NCBI RefSeq assembly: GCF_901933205.1
Contig: NW_022148710.1
Location: 46,417 to 110,416 of the forward strand
Source of the DNA: Camarhynchus parvulus
Taxonomy: Eukaryota; Chordata; Aves; Passeriformes; Thraupidae
DNA length: 64,000 nucleotides
Direction of reading: 5' to 3'
This document shows, piece after piece, positions 1-12,900 of this stretch. Positions within the stretch are counted from its first letter, which is position 1. Each line of letters begins with the position of its first letter. The notes under the pieces are model-generated. The model searched no databases. It saw only the letters and a list, made by a program, of their open reading frames with translations, and was not told where the DNA came from. The position numbers and the translations under genes are program-made.

Positions 1-871
1 CGGTACCGGTACCGGGATGGGGTCAGGGTTAGGATGGGGTTGTTACCGGGTCAGTGACCGGTTCCGGTTCTGTTCCCAGGTTTCCAGCAGTAACGGCGCT
101 GCCGGTACCGGTACCGGGATGGGGTTGGGGTCAGTACTGGGGCGGTACCGGTGTCAGTGACTGGTTCTGGTTCCGGTTTCAGGTTTCCAGCAGTAACGGC
201 GCTGCCGGTACCGGTACCAGTACCGGGTTGGGATCAGTACTGGGGCGGTACCGGTGTCAGTGACCAGTTCTGGTTCCGGTTTCAGGTTTCCAGCAGTAAT
301 GGCGCTGCCGGGCCGGTACCGGGGTGGGATGGGCTTGTTACCGGGTCAGTACCGGTTCCGGTTCTGTTTTCAGGTGTCCAGCAGTAACGGCGCTGCCGGT
401 ACCGGGGTGGGGTTGGGATCAGTACCGATACGGTACCGGTGTCAGTGACCGGTTCCGGTTGCATTCCCGCAGGTGTCCGGCAGTAACGGCGCTGCCGGTA
501 CCGGTACCGGGATGGGGTTGGGATGGTTACCGGGTCAGTACCGGGTCAGTACCGGTTCCGGTTCTGTTCCCAGGTTTCCAGCAGTAACAGTGCTGCAGCA
601 CCGGTACCGGGATGGGGTTGGGATCAGTACAGGTACTGGTACCGGTGTCAATGACCGGTATTGGTTCCGTTCCCGCAGGTGTCCGGCAGTAACGGTGCTG
701 CCGGTACCGGTACCGGGATGGGGTTGGGATCAGTACCGGGGTGGTTACCGGGTCAGTTCCGGTTCTGTTCCCAGGTTTCCAGCAGTAACGGTGCTGCCGG
801 TACCGGTACCGGGATGGGGTTGGGATCAGTACCGGGGTGGTTACCGGGTCAGTGACCGGTTCCGGTTTCAG
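1..871 (+). repeat. ~98 bp minisatellite carrying copies of the CLPTM1 exon 2 acceptor and exon head
   Basis: About eight units share the block TTTCCAGCAGTAACGGCGCT, beginning near 79, 181, 283, 371, 473, 572, 678 and 774. Each is preceded by CAG and followed by GGTACCGG/GATGGGGTTGGG sequence. The last, diverged unit at 869-895 is the acceptor and start of the real exon 2. Reading from the CAG gives VSSSNGAAG, which resembles the start of mammalian exon 2 (VTSNGSIG). The array therefore looks like tandem copies of a 3' splice site plus exon 2 head. Long open frames here on both strands come from the repeat. Confidence 0.85.
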
Positions 872-981
872 GTGTCCAGTATATTGCGCTGCCGGTCGGT
901 TAGCCGGCAGGGGCAGCAGCAGCCGCAGCAGCCGCAGCCGGCACCGAACGCCTGGCAGGTGGTGAAAGGCGTCCTGTTCAG
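872..981 (+). CDS. CLPTM1: CLPTM1 exon 2
   Basis: 110 nt after a CAG acceptor, ending TTCAG before donor GTGAGA. It encodes a Gln/Pro stretch and then APNAWQVVKGVLFR, nearly identical to mammalian APNAWQVIKGVLFR. The last Arg codon is split (AG|G) with exon 3. The first dozen residues (VSSILRCRSVSR) are poorly conserved and fall where the upstream repeat ends, so the 5' boundary is less sure than the 3' one. Confidence 0.9.
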
Positions 982-3900
982 GTGAGAGCGGCGCCGAAGG
1001 GGTTAAAGGGGCTGGGACTGAAGGGGTTAAAGGGGCTGGCACTGAAGGGGTTAAAGGGGCTGGGACTGAAGGGGTTAAAGGGGCTGGCACTGGCACTGAA
1101 GGGGTTAAAGGGACTGGGACTGAAGGGGTTAAAGGGGCTGGCACTGGCACTGAAGGGGTTAAAGGGGTTGGGATTGGCACTGAAGGGGTTAAAGGGGCTG
1201 GGGCCGGTACTGAAGGGGTTAAAGGGGCTGGGATTGGCACTGAAGGGGTTAAAGGGACTGGCACTGAAGGGGTTAAAGGGGTTGGTATTGGCACTGAAGG
1301 GGTTAAAGGGGCTGGGACTGAAGGGGTTAAAGGGGCTGGGACTGAAGGGGTTAAAGGGGCTGGGACTGGCACTGAAGGGGTTAAAGGGGCTGGGACTGAA
1401 GGGGTTAAAGGGACCGGCACTGAAGGGGTTAAAGGGGCTGGGACTGAAGGGGTTAAAGGGGCTGGCACAGAAGGGGTTAAAGGGGCTGGGACCGGGATTG
1501 AAGGGGTTAAAGGGGTTGGGACTGAAGGGGTTAAAGGGGTTGGGACTGAAGGGGTTAAAGGGGCTGGGACTGGCACTGAAGGGGTTAAAGGGGCTGGGAC
1601 CGGCACTGAAGGGGTTAAAGGGCCCCTGTTCAGGTGGGATTCGGGGCTGAAAGGGTTAAAGGGGCTGGGACTGGCACTGAAGGGGTTAAAGGGGCTGGGA
1701 CTGGGACTGAAGGGGTTAAAGGGACTGGCACTGAAGGTTTAAAGGGGCTGGGAATGGCAGAGAAGGGGTTAAAGGGGCTGGGACCGGGATTGAAAGGGTT
1801 AAAGGGGTTGGGACTGAACGGGTTAAAGGGACCGGCACTGAGGGGGTTAAAGGGGCTGGGACTGAAGGGGTTAAAGGGGCTGGGACCGGCACTGAAGGGG
1901 TTAAAGGGGCTGGGACCGGCACTGAAGGGGTTAAAGGGCCCCTGTTCAGGTGGGATTCGGGGCTGAAAGGGTTAAAGGGGCTGGCACTGGCACTGAAGGG
2001 GTTAAAGGGGCTGGGACCGGCACTGAAGGGGTTAAAGGGGCTGGGACTGAAGGGGTTAAAGGGGCTGGGACCGGCACTGAAGGGGTTAAAGGGCCCCTGT
2101 TCAGGTGGGATTCGGGGCTGAAAGGGTTAAAGGGGTGGGATTTGGGACCGAAGGGGTTAAAGGGGCCCTGGGCATGGGGATTTTGGGGGAAAAATGGGAA
2201 TTTTGGGAGGGAGGATCCGTGGAAATTGGGGATTTTTCGGGAAAGGGGAAAATCCCTGGGAAAGGAAATCCGTGGGAATTGGGATTTTTGGGAAATGGAA
2301 TCCGTAGAAATGGGGATTTTTGGGAAGGGGGATCCACGGGGAATGGGGATTTTGGGGGCGAACCCATGGAAAAAGGGGATTTTTTGGGGAATGGAGTCCA
2401 TGGAAATGGGGATTTTTGGGAAATAGAATCGATGGGAAAAGGGAATTTTTGGGGAATAGAATCGATGGAAATGGGCATTTTTGGGAAGGGGAAAATCCCT
2501 GGGAAGGAAAATCTATGGAAAAAAGAAAAATTTTTGGGAGGGAATCCACGGAAAAGGGAATTTTTGGGAAATAAAATTCACATAAAAAAGGAATTTTTGG
2601 GAAATAGAATTGATGGAAACGGGGATTTTTGGGAAGGGGAAAACGCCTGGGAAAGAAAATTTGTGGAAAAAAGAAAAATTTTTGGGAGGGGATCCATGGA
2701 AAAGGGGATTTTTGGGAAATAGAATCGATGGGAAAAGGGAATTTTTGGGAAGGGGAAAATTCCTGGGAAGGAAAATTTGTGGAAAAAAGAAAAATTTTTG
2801 GGAGGGGAATCCATGGAAAAGGGGATTTTTGGGAAATAGAATCGATGGGAAAAGGGAATTTTTGGGAAGGGGAAAATTCCTGGGAAGGAAAAATTTGTGG
2901 AAAAAAGAAAAATTTTTGGGAGGGGAATCCACGGAAAAGGGGATTTTTGGGAAATAGAATCCACATAAAGAAGAAATTTTTGGGAAATAGAATCGATGGG
3001 AAAAGGGAATTTTTGGGAAGAGATAATCCACAGGAAAAGGGGATTTTTGGGAAGGGAATCCACAGAAAAGGGAATTTTTGGAAAACAGATTTTATGGAAA
3101 AGGAGATTTTTGGGAAGGACGAATGCCCGGGAACGCAAATCCACGGAAATCAAATTTTTTTTAGGGAAGATCCACAGGAAGCAAAAAGGATCGATGGGAA
3201 TCAAAACCCCAACCAAAAAAAATTCCCAAAAATTGGGAAAACGCCGATTTTCCGGGAAGGGCGGGGGCCGAGCCCGGCAGAATTCCCGAGGATTTTTCCC
3301 GAGGATTTTTGCCGAGGATTTTTGCCGATTTTTGCCGATGCTTTTTCCCGCAGGATTTTCATCATCTGGGCCATCTCCAGCTGGTTCCGCAGAGCGCCGG
3401 CGGCGCCGGAGAGCAACGGGAGCGGCGGCAGCGGCCGCAGCCCCAGCAGGAACCTGTTCCCCAAGGACACCCTCATGGTGGGATTTGGGATTTGGGATTT
3501 GGGATTGTGGGATTTGGGATTGGGGATTTGGGATTTGGGATTAAATCTAGGATTGGGATTAAATCTGGGACTGCAATTAAATCTGGGTTTGGGATTGGGG
3601 ATTTGGGATCAGATCTGGGAGCAGCGGCAGCGGCCGCAGCCCCAGCAGGAACCTGTTCCCCAAGGACACCCTCGTAGTGGGATTTGGCATTATGGGATTA
3701 AATCTGGGATATGGGATTATGGGATTTGGGAATTTGGGATTATGGGATTGGGGATTTGGGATTTGGGAATTTGGGATCTGGGAGCGGCGGCAGCGGCCGC
3801 AGCCCCAGCAGGAACCCCAAGGACACCCTCATGGTGGGATTTGGGATTTGGGATTGTGGGATTTGGGATTTGGGATTAAATCTGGGATTTGGGATTGTGG

Positions 3901-6900
3901 GATTTGGGAATTTGGGATTATGGGGATTTGGGATTTGGGATTAAATCTGGGATTTGGGATTGTGGGATTTGGGATTGTGGGATTTGGGATTGGGATTGTG
4001 ATTTGGGATCAGATCTGGGAGCAGCGGCAGCGGCCGCAGCCCCAGCAGGAACCTGTTCCCCAAGGACACCCTCATGGTGGGGCTATGGGATTTGGGATTT
4101 GGGATTTGGGATTGTGGGATTGTGGGATTTGGGATTAAATCTGGGATTGCGATTAAATCTGGGATTGGGATTACGGGATTTGGAATTTGGGATTTGGGAG
4201 CGGCGGGAGCGGCCGCAGCCCCAGCAGGAACCTGTTCCCCAAGGACACCCTCATGGTGGGGCTGGGATTATGGCATTATGGGATTAAATCTGGGATTGGG
4301 ATTATGGGATTTGGGATTTGGGATTTGGGATTATGGGATTTGGGAATTTGGGATGTGGGAGCGGCGGCAGCGGCCGCAGCCCCAGCAGGAACCTGTTCCC
4401 CAAGGACACCCTCATGGTGGGGCTATGGGATTTGGGATTTGGGATTGTGGGATTTGGGATTTGGGATTAAATCTGGGATTGCGATTAAATCTGGGATTGG
4501 GATTGGGGATTTGGGATTTGGAATTGGGGATTTGGGAGCGGCGGCAGCGGCCGCAGCCCCAGCAGGAACCTGTTCCCCAAGGACACCCTCGTGGTGGGAT
4601 TTGGATTATGGGATTGGGATTTGGGATTGGGATTGTGGGATTTGGGATCAGATCGGGGAGCGGGGGCTGAATTCCTGGGATTTTGGGGCTCATTCTCAGG
4701 AATTTGTGATTGAATTTGGGATTTTGGGATTAAATGGGATTTGGGATTTTGATTGGGAATTTGGGATTTTGGGGATTCTGGGATTTTTGGGATTAGCTCC
4801 TGGGATTTTTGAGCTGAATTTGGGATTTTGGGACTCTTCCGATGGGATTTTTTCGGGTTGAATTGCAGGATTTGGGCTGAATTCCCAGGATTTTCCCAAG
4901 GCCTCATGGTGCTAGGGATTTGTTTGGGGAATTCGGGGATTTTGGGATTCATTGTAGGAATTTTGAGCTGAATTTCAGGGATTTTTGAGCTGAATTCTGG
5001 GGGATTTTGGGCAAATTCAGGTAATTTTTGGGCAGCATTCCCGACTTTTTCGCAGAATTGGCTGGGATTTTTTGGGATAATCTGGGATTTTGGGGTGATT
5101 GGGATTTGGGATTGGATTATGGATTTTGGGTGAATTTGGGATGTGGGGCTGAACCAATTCCAAGCATATTGGGCGAGGATTGGGATTGTTTTGGGATAAT
5201 TCTGGGGCGTAAATTTGGGGGGATTGGGGATTTGGGATTTTTTTGGATGAGGCGGCGGGATTTTTGAGCTGAATTCCCAGAGGACACTTTTGGGTGGAAT
5301 TTGGATTTTGGGACTTGCCATTGGGATTTTATTGGGATGAATTGGGGGGATTGGGGCTGAATTCCTGGGATTTTGGGGCTCATTCTCAGGAATTTTTGAG
5401 CTGAATTTCAGGGATTTTTGAGCTGAATTCCGGGGAATTTCTGAGCTGAATTCCCAGGATTTTTGGGCTGAATTCCCATGGAATTTTTGGGCTGAGCTCC
5501 TGGGATTTTTTGAGCTGAATTCCCAGGATTTTGGGACTCCTTCCCAAGGATTTTTTCAGGTTGAATTCCCAGGATTTTTGGGCTGAATTCCCAGGATTTT
5601 GGGGGCTCATTCCCAGGATTTTTTGGGCTGAATTCCGGCGATTTTGGGATTCATTCCCAGGAATTTTTGAGCTGAATTTCAGGGATTTTTGAGCTGAATT
5701 CTGGGGAATTTTTGGGCCAAATTCCAGGTAATTTTTGGGCAGAATTCCCGGGATTTTCGGGCAGAATTCCTGGGATTTTTTTTGGGCTGAATTCTCAGGA
5801 TTTTCGGGCTGAATTCCTGGGATTTCAGGGCTGAATTCCCGGGATTTTCGGGCTGAATTCCTGGGATTTTTTGGGCTGAATTCCCAGGATTTTGGGACTC
5901 CTTACCGAGGATTTTATTGGGCTGAATTCCCGGGATTTTTGGGCTGAATTCCGAGGAATTTGGGGCAGAATTCCTGGGATTTTTTTGGGGGGCTGAATTC
6001 CCGGGATTTTTGAGCTGAATTCCCAGGATTTTTTGGGCTGAATTCCCAGGATTTTGGGACTCCTTCCCAAGGATTTTATTGGGCTGAATTCCCGGGATTT
6101 TTGGGCTGAATTCCTGGGATTTTTTGAGCTGAATTCCCAGGGATTTTCGGGCTGACTTCCTGGGATTTTTTCGGGCTGAATTCCCGGGATTTTTGACCTG
6201 AATTCGCAGGATTTTTGGGCAGAATTCCTGGGATTTTTTGAGCTGAATTCCCGGGATTTTTTGGGCTGAATTCCCAGGATTTTGGGACTCCTTCCCAAAG
6301 ATTTTTTCGGGCTGAATTCCCGGGATTTTTGAGATGAATTCCGGGGAATTTTTGAGATGAGTTCTCGGGATTTTCGGGCTGACTTCCTGGGATTTCAGGG
6401 CTGAATTCCGGGGAATTTTTGGGCAGAATTCCTGGGATTTTTTTGGGCTGAATTCCCGGGATTTTTGAGCTGAATTCCCGGGATTTTTGAGCTGAATTCG
6501 ATTTTTGAGCTGAATTCCCGGGATTTTGGGCCTCTCTCTCCCGCAGGATCTCTACGTTTACATCTCGGAGCACGAGCACTTTACGGATTTCAACGTCAGC
6601 TCCGCCCTTTTCTGGGAAAAACGGGATTTGGTCTACGGGGACTGGACCAGCGGCGAGAACTCGGACGGCTGCTACGAGCACTCCGGGGAGGTGGACATCT
6701 CCCAGGTGGGAATTCCCAAAATTCCAGGAATTCTTGGAATTCTGGGGTCTGGGAATGGGAATTTGGGACAGTTGTGGGGAGATTTGGGGTCTGGGAATGG
6801 AGATTTGGGGTGGGGAAAAGGGAATTTGGGGTCGGGAAAAGGGAATTCCAGGTGGGACTTCAGGAATTCTGGGGTCTTCTTCTGGTGGACATCTCCCAGG

Positions 6901-9900
6901 TGGGAATTCCCAAAATTCCAGGAATTCTTGGAATTCTGGGCTCTTCCCAAGGGATTTTTGGGGCGGTTCTGAGGGGATTTGGGGTCTGGGAATGGAGATT
7001 TGGGGTCGGGAAAAGGGAATTTGGGGTGGGGAAAAAGGGAATTCCGACGGCTGCTACGAGCACTTTGGGGAGGTGGGCATCTCCCAGGTGGGAATTCCCA
7101 AAATTCCAGGAATTCTTGGAATTCTGGGCTCTTCCCAAGGGATTTTTGGGGCGGTTCTGAGGGGATTTGGGGTCTGGGAATGGAGATTTGGGGTCGGGAA
7201 AAGGGAATTTGGGGTGGGGAAAAGGGAATTCCGACGGCTGCTACGAGCACTTTGGGGAGGTGGACATCTCCCAGGTGGGAATTCCGGGAATTTTGGGAAT
7301 TCTGGGATCTGGGAATGGGAATTTGGGGCGGTTCTGAGGGGATTTGGGGTCAGGAAAAGGGGATTTGGGGTTGGGAAAAGGGAATTTGGGGTTGGGAAAA
7401 GGGGATTCCAGATGGGAGTGGGAATTTTGGGGTTTTCCTGAGGGATTTGGGGTCTGGGACAAGGGAATTCCAGGTGGGATTTCAGGAATTCTGGGGTTTT
7501 CCCAAGGGATTTTGGGGCGGTTCTGAGGGGATTTGGGGTCTGGGAATGGAGATTTGGGATCAGGAAAAGGGAATTTGGGGTTGGGAAAAAGGGAATTCCA
7601 GGTGGGACTTCAGGAATTCTGGGGTCTTCTTCTGGTGGACATCTCCCAGGTGGGAATTCCCAAAATTCCAGGAATTCTTGGAATTCTGGGCTCTTCCCAA
7701 GGGATTTTTGGGGCGGTTCTGAGGGGATTTGGGGTCTGGGAAAAGGGAATTTGGGATGGGGAAAAGGGAATTCCAGGTGGGAGTGGGAATTTTGGGATTT
7801 TCCCAAGGGATTTGGGATTGGGGTTTTTCCTGAGGTTTTTCCAGGTTTTTTCCCAGGGTTCTCCTGGGTTTTTAGGAAGTTTTTCCTGGGGTTTTTGGAG
7901 GCTTGTTCCCAAGATTTTTCAGTGTTTTTCTCAGGATTTTCCCAAGTATTTTTCCCGAGGTTTTTCCGGGGTTCTTCAGGGTTTTCCCGAGGTTTTTCCC
8001 GGATTTTTTTCCTGATTTTTCCCAGGGTTTTTGGGGGCTTTCCCCCGAGGTTTCTCCAGGATTTTCCACGGGTTTTTTCCCAGGTTTTTCCAGGTTTTTT
8101 GGGAAGTTTTTTCCGGGATTTTTCAATGTTTTTGGAGGGTTGTTCCCAGGATTTTTTAATGCTTTTCTCAGGATTTTCCCAAGTATTTTTCCCGAGGTTT
8201 TTCCGGGGTTTTTCAGGGTTTTCCCGAGGTTTTTCCCGGATTTTTTTCCTGATTTTTTCCAGGCTTTTTGGGGACTTTCCCCCGAGGTTTCTCCAGGATT
8301 TTCCACGGGTTTTTCCCAGAATTTCCCAGGGTTTTTTCCCGGTTTTTTAAGAGATTTTCCCCAGTTTTTTCCCAGGGTTTTTCCGGGTTTTTTAAGAGAT
8401 TTTTTTCCAGGGTTTTTCTGGGTTTAGGAGATTTTCCCCCAGGGTTTTTAAAGAGATTTTCCCCAGGATTTTTCCAGGGCTTTTCTTGCTCTTTTCCCCA
8501 ATTTTTTTTCCCCGTGATTTTTCCCAACCTTTTCCCTGTTTTTTATGGGTTTTTTTCCCCCGGAATTTCGCGCAGAGCGTGCAGAGGAACGGCTCCATCT
8601 ACGTGCACGTCTACTTCACCAAGAGCGGCTTCCACCCCGACCCGCGGCAGAAAAGCCTCTACCGGCGCCTGGCCACCGTGCACACCTCCAGGAGTACGGA
8701 ATGCCGGGAATTCCGGGATATTTCTGGGAATTTCTGGGAATTTCTGGGAAATTTCTGGGAATTCCTGAGCTTTGGGATCCAAATTCCCCCAGGAACAGCC
8801 CCAAATCCCTTGGGAATTGGGCAATTCCCAGGAATTCCCGATTTTTGGGATCCAAATCCCCTGGGAGCGGCCCCAAATCCCTTGGGAATGAGGCAATTCC
8901 CAGGAATTCCCGATTTTTGGATTCCAAATCCCTTGGGAATGGGGAAAATCCCAGGAATTCCCGATTTTTGGATTCCAAATCCCTTGGGAATGGCCCCAAA
9001 TCCCCCAGGAACGGCCCCAAATCCCTTGGGAATGGGGCAATTCCCAGGAATTCCCAATTTTCAAGATCCAAATCCCCCTAGGATGTCCCTAAATCCCTTG
9101 GGAACAGGGAAATTCCCAGGAATTCCCGATTTTTGGGATCCAAATTTCCCCAGGAACGGCCCCAAATCCCCCAGGAATGGGGCAATTCCCAGGAATTCCC
9201 AATTTTTGGGTTCCAAATCCCTTGGGAATGGGGTTGGGATCAGCCCTGGCCACTGTGCACAGCTCCAGGAGTACGGAATTCCGGAAATTCCGGGAATTTC
9301 TGGGAATTTCTGGAATTTCTGGGAAATTTCTGGGAATTCCTGAGCTTTGGGATCCAAATTCCCCCAGGAACGGCCCCAAATCCCTTGGGAATTGGGCAAT
9401 TCCCAGGAATTCCCGATTTTTGCGTCAAATCAACCCCCAAATCCTTGGGAGAGAATCCCAGGAATTCCCAATTTTTGGGATCCAAATCCCCAAGGAACGG
9501 CCCCAAATCCCTTGGGAATTGGGCAATTCCCAGGAATTCCCAATTTTTGGGTTCCAAATCCCTTGGGAATGGGGAAAATCCCAGGAATTCCCGATTTTTG
9601 GATTCCAAATCCCTTGGGAACGGCCCCAAATCCCCCAGGAACGGCCCCAAATCCCTTGGGAATGGGGCAATTCCCAGGAATTCCCGATTTTCAAGATCCA
9701 AATCCCCCTAGGATGTCCCTAAATCCCCCAGGAACGGGCAAATTCCCAGGAATTCCCAATTTTTGGGTTCCAAATCCCTTGGGAATGGGGCAATTCCCAG
9801 GAATTCCCAATTTTCAAGATCCAAATCCCCCTAGGATGTCCCTAAATCCCTCGGGAACACGAAAATTCCCAGGAATTCCCAATTTTTGGGATCCAAATCC

Positions 9901-12900
9901 CTTGGGAATGGGGTTGGGATCAACCCTGGGTACCGTGCACAGCTCCAGGAGTACGGAATGCCGGGAATTCCGGGAGTTCTGGGAATTTCTGGGAATTCCT
10001 GAGCTTTGGGCCCCAAATCCCCCAGGAACAGGGAAAATCCCAGGAATTCCCGATTTTTGGGATCCAAATTTCCCCCAGGAACGGCCCCAAATCCCTTGGG
10101 AATGGGGCAATTCCCAGGAATTCCCAATTTTCAAGATCCAAATCCCCCTAGGATGGCCCTAAATCCCTCGGGAACAGGGAAATTCCCAGGAATTCCCAAT
10201 TTTTGGGTTCCAAATCCCTTGGGATTCCAGGAATTCCCAATTTTTGAGATCCAAATCCCCCTAGAATGTCCCTAAATCCCTTGGGAACAGGGAAATTCCC
10301 AGGAATTCCCAATTTTTGGGTTCCAAATTCCTACGGGAATGGGAGGGATCCAATTTTTCCTAATCCCATTTTTTCCTTTTTTTCCCATTTTTCCCCCATT
10401 TTCCCCATTTTCCCCCATTTTTCCATTTTCCCATTTTTTCCTGCCCTTTTTTCTCTTTTTCCCCATTTCCCCCAATTTTTCCATTTTGTTTTCCCCATTT
10501 ACTCCCCATTTTTCCCGTTTTTCCCCATTTTTCCCCCATTTTTCCTATTTTCCCCCATTTTCTCCTCCATTTTCCCCCATTTTTCCCTTTTATTTTCCAC
10601 CATTTTTCCCTATTATTTTCGCTATTTTTCCGTTTTATTTTCCCCATTTTTCCCCCCATTTTTCCTTTTTATTTTCCCCCATTTTTCCCCCAATTTCCCC
10701 CATTTTTCCCCCATTTTTTCCCATTTTCCCCTCTTATTTTTCCCTTTGTTCCCCATTTTTTCCTGCCCTTTTTGTTCCCATTTTCCCATTTTTTCCCAAT
10801 TTTTTCCCAATTTTTTCCCCCATTTTTCCTTTTTATTTTCCCCCATTTTTGCCTTATAATTTCCCCATTCCTCCCCCATTTTTCCTCCATTTTTCCCTCA
10901 TATTTTCCCCATTTTTCCCCCTTTTTTCCCTTTTATTTTCCACCATTTTTCCCTATTATTTTCGCTATTTTTTTTCCTTTTATTTTCCCCATCTTTCCCC
11001 CCATTTTTCCCTTTTATTTTCCCCATTTTTCCCCATTTCCCCCCCATTTTCCTTTTTATTTTCCCCCATTTTCCTTTTTATTTTCCCCCATTTTTCCCCC
11101 ATTTTTTCCCATTTTCCCCTCTTATTTTTCCCTTTGTTCCCCATTTTTTCCTGCCCTTTTTGTTCCCATTTTCCCATTTTTTCCCAATTTTTCCCCAATT
11201 TTTTCCCCCATTTTTCCCTTTTATTTTCCCCCATTTTTGCCTTATAATTTCCCCATTTTCCCCCATTTTTCCCTTTTATTTTCCACCCCTTTTTCCCTAT
11301 TATTTTCGCTATTTTTTTTCCTTTTATTTTCCCCATCTTTCCCCCCATTTTTCCCTTTTATTTTCCCTGTTTTTCCCCATTTTTCCCCCATTTTTCCCTT
11401 TTTATTTTCCCCCATTTTTCCCCCTTTTTTTTTTCCCTAATTTTTCCCCTTTTTTTCCCATTTTCCCTCTTTTTTTCCTTTTTCCCCATTTTTTTCCTGC
11501 CCTTTTTGTTTCCCATTTTCCCATTTTTTCCCAATTTTTTCCCAATTTTTTCCCCCATTTTTCCCTTTTATTTTCCCCCATTTTTGCCTTATAATTTCCC
11601 CATTTTCCCCCATTTTTCCCTTTTATTTTCCACCCTTTTTCCCTATTATTTTCGCTATTTTTCCCTTTTATTTTCCCCATTTTCCCCCATTTTTCCCTTT
11701 TATTTTCCCTGTTTTTCCCCATTTTTCCCCCCATTTTTCCCTTTTATTTTCCCCCATTTTTCCTTTTTATTTTCCCCCATTTTTTCCCCCAATTTCCCCT
11801 TTTTTTCCCCTTTTTCCTCCCATTTTCCCCTCTTATTTTTCCCCATTTTTTCCTGCCCTTTTTGTTCCCATTTTCCCATTTTTTCCCAATTTTTTCCCAA
11901 TTTTTTCCCCCATTTTTCTCTTGTATTTTCCCCCATTTTTGCCTTATAATTTCCCCATTTTTCCCCCATTTTTTCCCTTTTATTTTTCCCATTTTTCCCT
12001 CATATTTTCCCCATTTTCCCCATTTTCCCTCATATTTTCCCCATTTTTCCCCATTTTTTTTCCCATTTTTTCCCATTTTTCCCTCAGTGATCAACAAATA
12101 CAAACGGAGGCGATTCCAGAAAACCAAAAATCTCCTGACGGGAGAGACCGAGGCCGACCCCGAGATGATCAAGGTGGGAATTGCCCCAGTTGGGAAATTC
12201 TGGGGATTTTTTTGGGGAATTTTGGGTTTTTTTAGGGATTTTTGGGGGGAATTTTTGGGGTTTTTGGAGCATTTTTGGTGGGGATTTTTCCTGAGATTTT
12301 GGGGTTTTTTGGAGCATTTTTTGGGTCTTTTTGGGATTTTTTTTTTTTAATATTTTTGGGGTTCTTTGGGGGGATTTTTTGGGTCTTTTTGGGGATTTTT
12401 TGGGTTTTTTTAAAATATTTTTGGGGTTCTTTGGGGGGAATTTTTGGGTCTTTTTGGGGATTTTTGGGGGTTTTTATTTATATTTTTGAGGGTTTTTGGG
12501 GGGATTTTTTGGGTCTTTTTGGGGATTTTTTTGGTTTTTTTTTATATTTTTGAGGGTTTTTTGGGGGGATTTTTTGGGTCTTTTTGGGGGATTTTTTGTT
12601 TTTTATATTTTTGAGGGTTTTGGGGGATTTTTTGGGTCTTTTGGGATTTTTTGGGGTTTTTGTAATATTTTTGGGGTTTTTGGGGATTTTTGGGACTTCT
12701 TGGGGATTTTTTTTTGATTTTGATTTTTAAAAAAATATTTTTTAAAATATTTTTAGGGTTTTTTGGGGGGATTTTTTGGGTCTTTTTGGGGATTTTTTTG
12801 GGTTTTTTAAAATATTTTTGAGGGGTTTTTGGGGGATTTTTTGGGATTTTTGGGATTTTTTTGGTTTTTTTTTAATATTTTTGGTGTTTTTTGGGGGGAT

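Noticed and set aside
527..1606. Open frames of 200-360 codons on both strands in the GGGGTTAAAGGGGCTGG array
   Set aside because: Frames stay open because the unit is a multiple of three and lacks stops. The peptides are pure repeat (KGLKGLG, PLTPSVPVPA) with no conserved domain, inside a CLPTM1 intron.
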